The position numbers and the translations under genes were made by a program. From assembly GCA_002433485.1 (NCBI GenBank), contig DJIF01000054.1, positions 1 through 64,000 of the forward strand: a stretch of DNA of 64,000 nucleotides, in the 5' to 3' direction. Origin of the DNA: Deltaproteobacteria bacterium UBA6601. GTDB lineage: Bacteria > Myxococcota_A > UBA796 > UBA9615. Below are positions 1-12,007 of the stretch, in pieces; position 1 is the first letter of the stretch; every line of letters begins with the position of its first letter. The notes under the pieces were generated by a model that did not search any database, was not told the origin of the DNA, and saw only the letters and a program-made list of their open reading frames with translations.

Positions 1-391
1 GGTCGCTCGCGCCGTAGAAGTCGATACGGCCCGCGAACTCCTGCATGGTCAAGGCGCTGGTATCGAGCTCATGCATGCCATTCTCAGCACAGTCCATGGC
101 AATGGAAGAGGCATCGATGGACAGCAGGCTAGAGCCCTGAAAATTGCCGCGGGAGTTACTGTTGACGACAAAAAGGAAGTGATTCTCAGGATCATCCGGG
201 TCAATGCGCACCCGAAGATCAGCGGGAGAAGCAAGGCAACTCCCAACCCCCACCTGGCCATACTCAAAGCTATCCCGTTCGGGAACCACCGCGCAGAGTC
301 CGAGATCGGGCAATCTGGCCTCCTGCAGACAGCCGCTGAGGACCAGACCGAGCCCAACGAGGATGGGCGGGACTGATAAGAGAGCCTTCAC
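1..391 (-). CDS. Lipoprotein, C-terminus cut by window edge
   Basis: A minus-strand reading frame is open from a GTG at 391-389 to the left edge, so about 130 residues are visible and the 3' end lies outside. The N-terminus is a lipoprotein signal: positive start, hydrophobic stretch, then a lipobox reading L-S-G-C around residue 20. The mature part carries short beta-strand-like segments such as RVRIDPDDPENHFLFVVNS and NFQGSSLLSIDAS. The 'FVVNSN' pattern resembles beta-propeller-like lipoproteins of Myxococcota, but this is family resemblance only. Codon use looks like real coding sequence (GC-rich third positions). It is divergent from the next gene, 68 bases away. Function unknown; surface or periplasmic location is inferred from the lipobox. 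Confidence 0.7.
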   Translation of the reverse strand, partial: MKALLSVPPILVGLGLVLSGCLQEARLPDLGLCAVVPERDSFEYGQVGVGSCLASPADLRVRIDPDDPENHFLFVVNSNSRGNFQGSSLLSIDASSIAMDCAENGMHELDTSALTMQEFAGRIDFYGASD

Positions 392-459
392 CTGATCGAT
401 TTTCCCTGTAATATCAAAAGCCTGCGTCTCTTTGACCGGGCGCGGGACCCTACCATAGG

Positions 460-1677
460 ATGCACCCGGTGTCGACTTCAGAACCCGCGGACAGCAAGCC
501 ATCTTCCCGCTTTGGTCCGGGATTTTTGCTGCTCTGCGCCTATGCAGCCCTATGCGGCTACCTCGGCCGAGACGTACAACAAAACGGCGACGGTGCTTCT
601 TATGTGCTGCAAGCCGTTGAAGGCCAGCCCTTCGAGCGCAGCCTGCATGTGGGTTATCTGCTCACCCTCAGGGTATGGGTTCATGGCTGCTCCTGGCTGG
701 GTCTCAGCCCATCAGCCGCCGCGAACCTGCTCGCCGCAGTAACCACAGCACTGGCGCTGTTGCTGGTGCTAAACCTGGCCAACCAGCTGCTGGACGAGTT
801 GCCTGTGCCGCTCTCCCCTGGACTGCGCCGATTCCTGCCACTAGCAGCGCCCCTTTCGCTGCTCTGCGCAGAGGTGAGCTGGCAAGCAGCCCTGTTCGCC
901 GAGGTTTATGGCCCCCTCGCGACCCTATTGCTTGGCCATTGCCTGGCCCTCAAACAGCGCCGAGATCGACTCGCAGCCACCTTGTTGCTGGCTGCGGTCC
1001 TGGTTCATCCCGCAGCCTGGGCCTTGTGGCCCGGACTGCTGCTGGCCTCCGGGCGCACCGTCAAGACAGCCAGCCTCAAGGTGCCAGCCATGGCCATGCT
1101 GCCCTGGCTACTGTGTCTGGCGCTGCTGGCACCGGAATGGTGGAGCGGCGGCCGCGGCCTGCTGGCGATGCCCGAATTTGGCCGGAGCCCTTGGCAAAGC
1201 CTACAAGTCGCCTGGCGGATGCTGTCACGAGATCTGGCGCTTGGCGCGACACCCATCGTACTTGGCGCGATCTGGCTGATGAGCCACCGCGGCCACCCGG
1301 CCGCGCGGCGCTGGCTGCTGGGTGTACTGATGGTCTGCATAGGAGCAGCGCTGGTCCTGGACCGCTATCCGGACAACAACGGCCAACTACCCGCTCTGTG
1401 GATGGCCTGCTGCCTAGCGCCATGGGCAGCAGCATGGTTGGCCGCCGCCAGCCAGAAGTCCGCCCAGCAGCTGGCCGTGCTGGCCTGGGGAGCGGTGCTG
1501 TTGTTAACCATCGCCGACGCCACCTCGGCCCACGACGCCGTCGCCCGCAAAGCGGATCGCCAGGACCAACAACGCCGACTCACCTGCGCTGCTCAAGCGC
1601 AAACCGAGCGACCCTGGCGCGAGGTGCAACTACAGCGGCTGGCCTGCCGAGAGCAGGTCACAATAGAGATCGACTGA
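460..1677 (+). CDS. Polytopic membrane protein, GT-C glycosyltransferase-like
   Basis: A 405-residue protein with roughly ten hydrophobic segments, starting after a short polar N-terminus (first membrane segment near residue 20). After the first segment there is an acidic loop, DVQQNGDGASYVLQAVEGQP. An aromatic/acidic motif LFAEVYGPLA follows near residue 150. Both features recall GT-C fold glycosyltransferases of the DUF2723 type, which use lipid-linked sugars at the membrane. The similarity is weak, so the enzyme class is inference. The C-terminal 50 residues are soluble and Arg/Gln-rich with three cysteines. The gene converges on ppdK with only 7 bases between the stops. It lies divergent from a lipoprotein gene, so a role in envelope glycosylation is possible but not shown. 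Confidence 0.6.
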   Translation: MHPVSTSEPADSKPSSRFGPGFLLLCAYAALCGYLGRDVQQNGDGASYVLQAVEGQPFERSLHVGYLLTLRVWVHGCSWLGLSPSAAANLLAAVTTALALLLVLNLANQLLDELPVPLSPGLRRFLPLAAPLSLLCAEVSWQAALFAEVYGPLATLLLGHCLALKQRRDRLAATLLLAAVLVHPAAWALWPGLLLASGRTVKTASLKVPAMAMLPWLLCLALLAPEWWSGGRGLLAMPEFGRSPWQSLQVAWRMLSRDLALGATPIVLGAIWLMSHRGHPAARRWLLGVLMVCIGAALVLDRYPDNNGQLPALWMACCLAPWAAAWLAAASQKSAQQLAVLAWGAVLLLTIADATSAHDAVARKADRQDQQRRLTCAAQAQTERPWREVQLQRLACREQVTIEID

Positions 1678-1689
1678 GAGACCCTCAGT
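1673..1689. terminator. Hairpin joining two convergent stop codons
   Basis: ACTGAG (1673-1678) and CTCAGT (1684-1689) form a perfect 6-bp stem with a 5-base loop. The stem holds the TGA of the membrane-protein gene and the TCA complement of the ppdK stop. There is no strong T-tract on either side. It is probably a weak bidirectional terminator, similar in layout to hairpins at 21196-21222 and 61878-61904. Confidence 0.4.
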
Positions 1690-4402
1690 TGTCGAGCAAG
1701 GTCACCTTCGCCGCAGCGAGCCGGGCGACTGGCACCCGATAGGGGCTGCAGGACACATAGTTGAGTCCAACCTCATTGCAGAAGGCAATCGAGTCAGGAT
1801 CACCACCATGCTCACCGCAGATGCCCACCTTCAGTTCGGGACGCGTAGTTCGCCCACGTTCGGTGCCCATGCGAACCAGGGTACCGACGCCCTCTTGATC
1901 AAGGCTGACAAAGGGATCCTTGGCCAGAATCGCTACATCAGGTGCGGTATAGGTCTGCAAAAAGCGCGCATCATCCCGGCTGTAACCAAAGGTCGTCTGA
2001 GTAAGGTCATTGGTGCCAAACGAGAAAAAGTCAGCGTGCTCGGCGATTCGATCCGCCATGATCGCGGCACGAGGCAGCTCGATCATAGTCCCCACCAGGA
2101 ACTCAACCCGCGACCCACGCCGCTCGAAGACCTGCTCCGACTCATCCATGACAAGCTCCCGAAGCACCTCTAACTCACGGGCAGTGCCGACCAGAGGAAT
2201 CATGATCTCCGGCTTGACCTCAACGCCCCGCGCAGCGACGTCCAGCGCAGCGTCAAGAATGGCTCGAGCCTGCATGCGATAGAGCCCTGGGTTGGTAATC
2301 CCGAGCCTGCAACCACGATGGCCCATCATCGGGTTGAACTCCTTGAGGTTCTCAACCTGAGTACGAATGCGTGAAGCACGCACACCCATCTGTTCGGCAA
2401 GACTCTCGATTTCGGCATCGGTATGGGGCAGGAACTCGTGCAGCGGCGGATCCAGCAAGCGGATCGTCACAGGACAGGACTCCATCGCCTCAAAAATCCC
2501 GACAAAGTCGGTGCGCTGCATCGGGTAGAGCTTCTCCAGAGCGCGGCTCGCCTCCTCCTGGTCCTCGGCGAGGATCATCTCCCGCACCGCCTGCACCCGG
2601 TCGCCCTCAAAAAACATGTGCTCCGTTCGGCACAGCCCAATGCCGGTAGCGCCAAAGGAGCGCGCAGTGCTGGCGTCCTTTGGCGTATCCGCGTTGGCTC
2701 GCACCTTCAAGCGAGCCAGCTCATCGGCCCAGCCGAGCAGCTCGTCCAGCCCACTACCATCAAGGTCAGCCGAGGTCATCGCCACCTCGCCGAGCATGAC
2801 ATCGCCAGTGCTGCCATCGAGGGTGATCACATCACCGGCACGCACCGTCCACTCGTTACCCTCGCCATCACGGGGGCGCGCGGTAAAAGTGGCTTCTCGA
2901 TGCACGACAATGTCAGAGCATCCCACTACACAACAGCGACCCATGCCTCGGGCCACCACAGCTGCATGACTGGTCTGACCACCACGCTGGGTCAAGATGC
3001 CCGCGGCAACGGTCATCCCCTCAATATCCTCAGGGCTGGTCTCTTCACGCACGAGAATGACCGGGCTTCCGGCAGCTGCCACCCGCACCGCCTCTTCGGC
3101 GCTGAAGACCACCTGACCAGTGGCAGCCCCCGGGCTGGCCGGTAGGCCAGTCGCGATCACGGTGCGCTCCGCACTCGGGTCAACGCTGGGATGGAGCAAC
3201 TGACTGAGGTGTTCTTCCTCGATCCGACGGAGGGCTTCTCCACGATCGATAAGACCCTCAAGAACCATGTCGACGGCAATGCGCACAGCTGCTCCACCGG
3301 TGCGCTTGCCATTGCGCGTCTGGAGGATGAACAGGGCGCCCTTCTCGATAGTGAACTCGATGTCCTGCATATCTCGATAGTGCGCTTCGAGCCGCTTATA
3401 GACATCAACAAGCTGGGCGTAGGCCTCTGGCATGGTCTCCTGCAGGGTGGGCAGCTCACTGTCCGCGCCATCGCCCTCACGATTTACCGGCTGAGGGGTA
3501 CGCAGCCCGGCCACCACATCCTCACCCTGCGCGTTGAGCAAGAACTCGCCAAAGAACAGCTTGGCGCCACTCTTTGGATCACGGGTAAAGGCTACGCCTG
3601 TGGCACAGTCATCGCCCATATTGCCGAAAACCATGGCCTGAACATTGACCGCGGTTCCCCAGTGATCGGCGATTCCATTCTCACGCCGATAGTAACGAGC
3701 TCGGGCCGTGTTCCAGGAACGGAAAACCGCCCGAATAGCTCCTTCAAGCTGTTCGTAGGGATCTTCCGGGAAGGGTCGTCCCAGGCTCTCTTCCACCCGC
3801 CTCTTCATGCGGCCAACCAGCTCCCGCCAGTCCGCCGCGGTCAGTTCGTTATCCTCGCTGACCCCACGGCTGTCTTTGAGTTCATTAACGAGCTGCTCTA
3901 GGCGCGCGCGATGAAGGCCCATCACCACATCGGCGTACATGGTCACAAAGCGTCGATAGCTGTCCCAGGCAAAACGCTCATTACCGGCGGCAGCGGCAAG
4001 CCCCTCAACGGTGGCATCGTTCAGGCCCAGGTTAAGCACCGTGTCCATCATCCCGGGCATGGAGACGCGGGCCCCAGAACGGACCGAGACCAGCAACGGG
4101 TTATCGGCATCACCAAAGCGCCTGCCGAGAGCCTCCTCTACCCCTGCAAGCGCTGCTCGGACCTCATCCATGAGGCCCTCAGGCAGACTGACATCATCCG
4201 CTTGTCCCGCGCCCGGCCGAACCGGCAACTGGGCGAGGTACTGCATGCAAACCTCTGTGGTGATGGTAAAGCCCGCAGGAACAGGCAGTCCCAAGGAGTT
4301 CATCTCCGCGAGATTGGCGCCCTTACCGCCAAGCAATTCCTTCATTAAGGCAGAGCCCTCTGCCTTGCCGGCACCAAAGGCGTAAATCCGCTTCATGGTC
4401 AT
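1685..4402 (-). CDS. ppdK: Pyruvate, phosphate dikinase
   Basis: Interconverts pyruvate, ATP and Pi with phosphoenolpyruvate, AMP and PPi in the cytoplasm. Domain order is standard: N-terminal nucleotide-binding domain beginning KRIYAFGAGKAEG with the GGKGANLAEM motif, a swivelling phosphohistidine domain with GGQTSHAAV (catalytic His near residue 480), and a C-terminal PEP-binding barrel with GICGEHGGDP (catalytic Cys near residue 863). The length of about 905 residues fits the bacterial family. I start it at ATG 4402 (MTMKRIY), or possibly ATG 4396, because the longer frame to 4486 would run back into glyQS and its extra residues do not resemble the family. The stop of glyQS is 26 bases upstream, so it is probably co-transcribed with glyQS and perhaps dnaE. 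With korAB elsewhere in the window, it points to flexible PEP/pyruvate metabolism. Confidence 0.97.
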   Translation of the reverse strand: MTMKRIYAFGAGKAEGSALMKELLGGKGANLAEMNSLGLPVPAGFTITTEVCMQYLAQLPVRPGAGQADDVSLPEGLMDEVRAALAGVEEALGRRFGDADNPLLVSVRSGARVSMPGMMDTVLNLGLNDATVEGLAAAAGNERFAWDSYRRFVTMYADVVMGLHRARLEQLVNELKDSRGVSEDNELTAADWRELVGRMKRRVEESLGRPFPEDPYEQLEGAIRAVFRSWNTARARYYRRENGIADHWGTAVNVQAMVFGNMGDDCATGVAFTRDPKSGAKLFFGEFLLNAQGEDVVAGLRTPQPVNREGDGADSELPTLQETMPEAYAQLVDVYKRLEAHYRDMQDIEFTIEKGALFILQTRNGKRTGGAAVRIAVDMVLEGLIDRGEALRRIEEEHLSQLLHPSVDPSAERTVIATGLPASPGAATGQVVFSAEEAVRVAAAGSPVILVREETSPEDIEGMTVAAGILTQRGGQTSHAAVVARGMGRCCVVGCSDIVVHREATFTARPRDGEGNEWTVRAGDVITLDGSTGDVMLGEVAMTSADLDGSGLDELLGWADELARLKVRANADTPKDASTARSFGATGIGLCRTEHMFFEGDRVQAVREMILAEDQEEASRALEKLYPMQRTDFVGIFEAMESCPVTIRLLDPPLHEFLPHTDAEIESLAEQMGVRASRIRTQVENLKEFNPMMGHRGCRLGITNPGLYRMQARAILDAALDVAARGVEVKPEIMIPLVGTARELEVLRELVMDESEQVFERRGSRVEFLVGTMIELPRAAIMADRIAEHADFFSFGTNDLTQTTFGYSRDDARFLQTYTAPDVAILAKDPFVSLDQEGVGTLVRMGTERGRTTRPELKVGICGEHGGDPDSIAFCNEVGLNYVSCSPYRVPVARLAAAKVTLLDN

Positions 4403-4427
4403 ATCCGCTGCAACAGAAGTTGAGGCC

Positions 4428-7493
<3,066 letters not shown>

Positions 7494-7566
7494 AGAAGGC
7501 CCTTTTGGGTAGTGGTGCGGACGAATATCAAGAGGGGGCAGGCCGGGTCAAGAGGATCCGACCAGA

Positions 7567-10500
7567 TCAGAGAAAGGAAGCGACCTGCCGACCAAAGATT
7601 GCCTCGGCAGCCTCAAGCATTTCCTGGCTGGGCTGCAAGGTCCACTGAGTCGGTAGCGCTACGAGAACCTCGCTGGAGTGGGGCAGACGCCAGCGAATCC
7701 GCACCGGAGCATCCCCGGGATGACGCTCAATGAGATCCCTCAGCGCTGCCAATTGCTCAACGCCGCCGTCATCGGCCCTCAGCTCAAAGCAGATCTGGCG
7801 AGTCTGAGACTCCCGCACCTCTGCCAGGGGCTGGACATCATCGGCCAGCAGCTTGGCACCTCCATCTTCGCTGAACTCATCGAGCTTAGCTTTCACCAAC
7901 AGCGGCTCGTCAGTCTGGAGCCAGTGTTCGACCTTGGCAAAGGTCCTTGGAAAGACCGTCAACTCGGCGCTGCCCAGCAGATCTTCAAACTGCACAAAGG
8001 CCATCCTCTCACCCTTGGACTTGGTGACGATGACCTTCATGCTGCCGACCACCCCGGCAATGCGCAGCTCATCACCGACCTTGAGCTCGCGCAGATCAGC
8101 CGTGGTGGCTGTCGCAAAAGTCTCTACCTCGGCAGCAAAAGCCTTCATCGGATGACCGGTAATGTATAGGCCCAGTGCCTCTTTCTCCTTCTCCAGGCGC
8201 TCTCGCTCAGGCCACTCAGAGAGCTCGGGAATGTTCAGGCGACCCGCATCACCGACCTTGCCCGCACCAAACAGGCCCACCTGCCCCGAATCCCGATCCC
8301 GCGCCTTCTGGCGCGCCGCCTCGAGCAGCCGATCCACACAGGGGAACAGGGCGGCTCGACTGTAGCCCATAGAATCGAACGCCCCGCACTTCACCAGCGC
8401 CTCCAGGACCCCCTTGTTAATCCTGCTGACATCGATGTTGCCGACAAAGTCATCGAGGGTTGAGAAACCACCGCAGCTGGCGCGGGCCTCGAGGATCGCC
8501 TCAATGGCCGCTGCTCCAACTCCCTTGACCGCAGTGAGGCCGAAACGAACCTTGTCGCCGACCACAGTAAAGCGGAGTGCGCTCTCGTTGACGTCGGGCG
8601 GGAGCACTTCAATATCGTGCTTGCGAGCGTCATCCATGTAGAGCAACACCTTGTCGGTGTTGGAAGACTCAATGCTGAGCAGAGCGGCAAAGAACTCGGC
8701 AGGCAGGTGTCGCTTCAGCCAAGCCGTCTGGTACGCAATCAGGCCATAGGCCGCGGTATGACTCTTGTTGAACCCATACTTGGCAAACTCCGCCATGAGA
8801 TCAAAGACCGAATTGGCGGTAGCCTCTTCCACCCCATTCTCAGCGGCGCCCGCTACAAAGCGGACCCGCTGACGGACCATCTCCTCTTCCTTCTTCTTGC
8901 CCATGGCGCGGCGCAGCAAATCGGCTTCACCCAGGCTATAGCCGCCCATGATCTGGGCAATCTGCATCACCTGCTCCTGAAACACGATGACCCCGTAGGT
9001 GTCGGACAGCACGCTCTTGAGACTTGGATGTGGGTAGGTAACCTTCTGCCGCCCGTGCTTGCACTCCACAAAGGTGTGGTGCATGCCCATGCCCATAGGC
9101 CCGGGCCGGTACAGAGCGGCAACCGCGATAATGTCCTCAAAACGAGTCGGCTGGAGACCGCGCAACAAGTCTCGCATACCCGAGGACTCAAGCTGAAAGA
9201 CTCCCAGAGTATCGCCCCTGGCCAGCAACTCATAGACGCCTTCGTCGTCCAGCGGAACATTGTTAAAGGCGAAAAAGTCCCACTCAGTACGACCCGCCTC
9301 ACGCGCCATGTCCAAGGCGTTCTTGACCATCGTCAGGGTCTTCAGACCCAGAAAGTCGAACTTGATGAGGCCGATCTCCTCAGCCCACTTCATGTCAAAC
9401 TGGGTCACCGATGGGTCGCTGTCCCCAGCACCCTTGTACAGCGGGCAATAACTCCGCAGGTCGTCATCGGCGATGACGACTCCGGCAGCATGAACTGAAG
9501 AATGTCGAGTGGTGCCCTCCAGCCCCGTGGCCAGATCCACCAGACGAGCGACCTTAGGGTCCTCTTCCATCGCCTTGACCAACCGCGGCTCCTGGGCGAT
9601 CGCCTCCGGCAGGGTAATCCCCAGCTTGTCGGGAACCAACTTGGCAACCCGGTCCACTTCGCCAAAGCCCAGGCCCATGACCCGACCGACGTCTCGCAGC
9701 CCACCCTTAGCGAGCATCTTGCCGAAGGTGATGATCTGAGTGACTCGCGTCGCACCACCATAGGCATCGTTAACGTAGTCAATGACTTCACCGCGGCGGT
9801 CCTGACAGAAGTCAACGTCCACATCGGGCATCGACACCCGCTCCGGGTTCAGGAAGCGCTCAAACAAAAGCTTGTAGGGAATGGGGTCAATGTCGGTAAT
9901 GCGCAGTGAGTAGAGCACTAACGAGCCAGCACCTGAGCCGCGCCCCGGACCCACCGGGATGTCCCGTTCCTTGGCCCAGTTAATGAAGTCGTAGACGATC
10001 AGGAAGTAGGCCGAGAAGCCCATCGAGTCGATGATCTCGAGTTCTTCCTCGAGGCGCGCCTCATAGCTCGCCCGGAGCTCATCCCAGTCGGCTTCCTGTT
10101 CACGCCCCCGGACGATCTCAAGACGCTGTTCAAGACCCTCTTTAGAGAGCTGGCGAAGCACCTGCTCGGGCGTGCGCCCCTCGAGATGGGGATAGAGCGG
10201 AAAGCGATAGTTGCCGAACTCAAACTCGAACAGGCAGCGACCGGCGATGTCCGTGGTGTTTGCCAGCGCCTGCTCATCCCCCTCGAACAGGGAATACATG
10301 GCGTCTGAGTCCTTCAGGTAGAACTGGTCGCTGGGAAAGCGAAAGCGGAACTCATCATCAAGAGTGTTGGTCATGCCCAGGCAGAGCAGGACCTCATGGA
10401 GGAAAGAGTCCTTCTGGCGCGGATAATGAACGTTGTTGCTGACCACCAGAGGGATGCCGGTGTCGGCGCTCAATTGCCGCAGCTGATCATTCACCCGGCG

Positions 10501-11103
10501 CTGGTCGGCACCGGCCTCAAAACCGGCACTGGTTCCTCCCCAGCCAAGATCCATTAATTCCAGGTAGAAGTTTCCTTCGCCAGCCAGATCCCGCAGCCAC
10601 TCAGCCGCATCGCGCGCTTCATCAAAGCGGTCCTGACTCAACAGCCGCGGAACCTGGCCCCGCAAATCTCCAGACAGCAGAATCAGGCCCCGAGAAATGG
10701 CATCTCGATGCTGCTCAAGGATTTCTCGATCAATTCGTGGCAGATAGTGCCGCCCGCTCAAATAACCCTCACTGACCAGATGGTTGAGGGCCACATAGCC
10801 CTCTTGATTGCGCACCAGCGCGACCAACCGGAAGTTGTCGCGCGCCTTGTTCTTGTCGAGACGGGAGCCAGGCGCAACGATCAACTCAGCGCCGACGATG
10901 GGCGAGATTCCCTGCTTCTTGCAGGCCTCAGAGAACTCCACCGCACCAAACAGATTCATCTCATCAGTGAGCGCAAGATGGGTCATCCCCAGCTGCGCAG
11001 CCTGAGCGGCGATGGCCTTGGGGCTGCCCACCGCACCCAGCAGCGTAAATTGCGACTTCAAGTGAAGATGAACAAAGGGCCGGGATGCGGACATTGCAGT
11101 CAT
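7567..11103 (-). CDS. dnaE: DNA polymerase III alpha subunit
   Basis: Catalytic subunit of the replicative polymerase, 1178 residues, the usual DnaE length. Order: N-terminal PHP domain (from FVHLHLKSQFTLLGAV), palm with GPGRGSGAGSLVLYSL and the metal-binding aspartates in PDVDVDFCQDRRGEV (near residue 428), fingers, a beta-clamp and HhH region, then an OB fold (LRIAGVVGSMKVIVTKSKGE). In the PHP domain the usual HxHxHSE stretch reads HLHLKSQ and TDHGN reads TDEMN, so metal ligands are missing, as in E. coli DnaE; intrinsic PHP proofreading is unlikely and a separate DnaQ-type exonuclease is expected. ATG 11103 or ATG 11094 could be the start. It heads the dnaE-glyQS-ppdK run and is divergent from the outer-membrane protein gene, 194 bases away. 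Confidence 0.97.
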   Translation of the reverse strand: MTAMSASRPFVHLHLKSQFTLLGAVGSPKAIAAQAAQLGMTHLALTDEMNLFGAVEFSEACKKQGISPIVGAELIVAPGSRLDKNKARDNFRLVALVRNQEGYVALNHLVSEGYLSGRHYLPRIDREILEQHRDAISRGLILLSGDLRGQVPRLLSQDRFDEARDAAEWLRDLAGEGNFYLELMDLGWGGTSAGFEAGADQRRVNDQLRQLSADTGIPLVVSNNVHYPRQKDSFLHEVLLCLGMTNTLDDEFRFRFPSDQFYLKDSDAMYSLFEGDEQALANTTDIAGRCLFEFEFGNYRFPLYPHLEGRTPEQVLRQLSKEGLEQRLEIVRGREQEADWDELRASYEARLEEELEIIDSMGFSAYFLIVYDFINWAKERDIPVGPGRGSGAGSLVLYSLRITDIDPIPYKLLFERFLNPERVSMPDVDVDFCQDRRGEVIDYVNDAYGGATRVTQIITFGKMLAKGGLRDVGRVMGLGFGEVDRVAKLVPDKLGITLPEAIAQEPRLVKAMEEDPKVARLVDLATGLEGTTRHSSVHAAGVVIADDDLRSYCPLYKGAGDSDPSVTQFDMKWAEEIGLIKFDFLGLKTLTMVKNALDMAREAGRTEWDFFAFNNVPLDDEGVYELLARGDTLGVFQLESSGMRDLLRGLQPTRFEDIIAVAALYRPGPMGMGMHHTFVECKHGRQKVTYPHPSLKSVLSDTYGVIVFQEQVMQIAQIMGGYSLGEADLLRRAMGKKKEEEMVRQRVRFVAGAAENGVEEATANSVFDLMAEFAKYGFNKSHTAAYGLIAYQTAWLKRHLPAEFFAALLSIESSNTDKVLLYMDDARKHDIEVLPPDVNESALRFTVVGDKVRFGLTAVKGVGAAAIEAILEARASCGGFSTLDDFVGNIDVSRINKGVLEALVKCGAFDSMGYSRAALFPCVDRLLEAARQKARDRDSGQVGLFGAGKVGDAGRLNIPELSEWPERERLEKEKEALGLYITGHPMKAFAAEVETFATATTADLRELKVGDELRIAGVVGSMKVIVTKSKGERMAFVQFEDLLGSAELTVFPRTFAKVEHWLQTDEPLLVKAKLDEFSEDGGAKLLADDVQPLAEVRESQTRQICFELRADDGGVEQLAALRDLIERHPGDAPVRIRWRLPHSSEVLVALPTQWTLQPSQEMLEAAEAIFGRQVASFL

Positions 11104-11297
11104 GGGCGGATTCTGATCAGAGAGCGTCAGGAGGGGCGGATAGCCAGGCTTGCACGGAGCCTGCGGTCGCGGAAGATAACATGGTCAACGCCAGATCAGA
11201 GCGATAATTCTGCGTCCTTCCCGGTAAGCCTGCAGCAAGCCGACAGTAGAGCTGTTCCCTTGCGCCTGAGCGACCTTCGAGCTAGCTTTCCGAGCCC

Positions 11298-11888
11298 ATG
11301 CTGAGGCCCCCCACTGGCACTGCCCGAATCGCCGCGATCACACTCGTTGTCGCCTTGCTCTTCTCCTGCTCCGCGCAGGCTCGAGACCTGCGTGGTCGCT
11401 TCGCCCTTGGCTTCAACAACAACTTCTCCAGCTTCAGCTCCATCTCCGCCAAGGTTGGCCTGCCGACCAGCAAGCCAACCCTCAACGTGCAGATCCAGGC
11501 GCTGATTGGGTTCTCTATCGCAACCCTGGTGGAAGGCGCTCAAAGCCAAGCTCCAGGTAGCGACCAGTTCTTTGCCGGTGGTCGAGTACTGCTGCCGATG
11601 TTGGCCGAAGACAACCTCAACATCTACTGCGCTATCGGTGCCGGCTATGTTCGCCAGCGCGCCATCACCGCAACGGAGCGCCAGGACGACCCCAGTGTTG
11701 CCGTCACTCACACCGGCAACGTATTCCGGGCCCAGGGTGCTCTGGGCGTCGAGTTCTTCCTCTTTGGTCTGGAAAACCTCGGCCTTTCGGCCGAGCTCGG
11801 CATTCGCGTCGACGCCGACCCGGGCTTCGTGGCGGTACAGACCACCGCTGGAGGCGCCGCCTCAGTAGGCATACACTACTACTTCTGA
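11298..11888 (+). CDS. Predicted small outer-membrane beta-barrel protein
   Basis: A 196-residue secreted protein. The signal peptide has its hydrophobic core at about residues 11-23 and a likely signal peptidase I site after AQA (FSCSAQA-RD). The mature part alternates amphipathic strands with Gly/aromatic turns (GRFALGFNNNFSSFS, LNIYCAIGAGYVRQRA, AQGALGVEFFLFGLENLG) and ends SVGIHYYF, a terminal-Phe strand as recognised by the BAM machinery. About eight strands would fit. This resembles OmpA/OmpW-type barrels in design, but no family signature is certain. It is followed after 119 bases, with a hairpin, by a lipoprotein gene on the same strand. No strong ribosome-binding site is visible before the ATG. 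Confidence 0.75.
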   Translation: MLRPPTGTARIAAITLVVALLFSCSAQARDLRGRFALGFNNNFSSFSSISAKVGLPTSKPTLNVQIQALIGFSIATLVEGAQSQAPGSDQFFAGGRVLLPMLAEDNLNIYCAIGAGYVRQRAITATERQDDPSVAVTHTGNVFRAQGALGVEFFLFGLENLGLSAELGIRVDADPGFVAVQTTAGGAASVGIHYYF

Positions 11889-11936
11889 GCGGCCTCCCAG
11901 GTCCCCTAACCCAACCGCTGCAAGCCTTTCAAGAGA

Positions 11937-11956
11937 CCGGGCAAAGAAGTGCCCGG
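11937..11956 (+). terminator. Hairpin after outer-membrane protein gene
   Basis: CCGGGCA (11937-11943) and TGCCCGG (11950-11956) pair perfectly around a 6-base loop. A smaller GGGC-TTC-GCCC hairpin follows at 11962-11972. There is no T-run, so this may be a weak terminator for the barrel gene or an attenuator in the leader of the lipoprotein gene 36 bases further on. Confidence 0.4.
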
Positions 11957-12007
11957 CAATCGGGCTTCGCCCTTGCAGATACGGGCATAGACTCGGAGAA
12001 TCACACT

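Noticed and set aside
49..376. Short frames on both strands at the left edge
   Set aside because: They overlap a lipoprotein frame open to the edge, which has a signal peptide and coding-like codon use.
675..1742. 355-codon frame overlapping the membrane-protein gene
   Set aside because: Arg/Pro/Ala-rich composition without domains; the hydrophobic frame at 460-1677 is the coding one.
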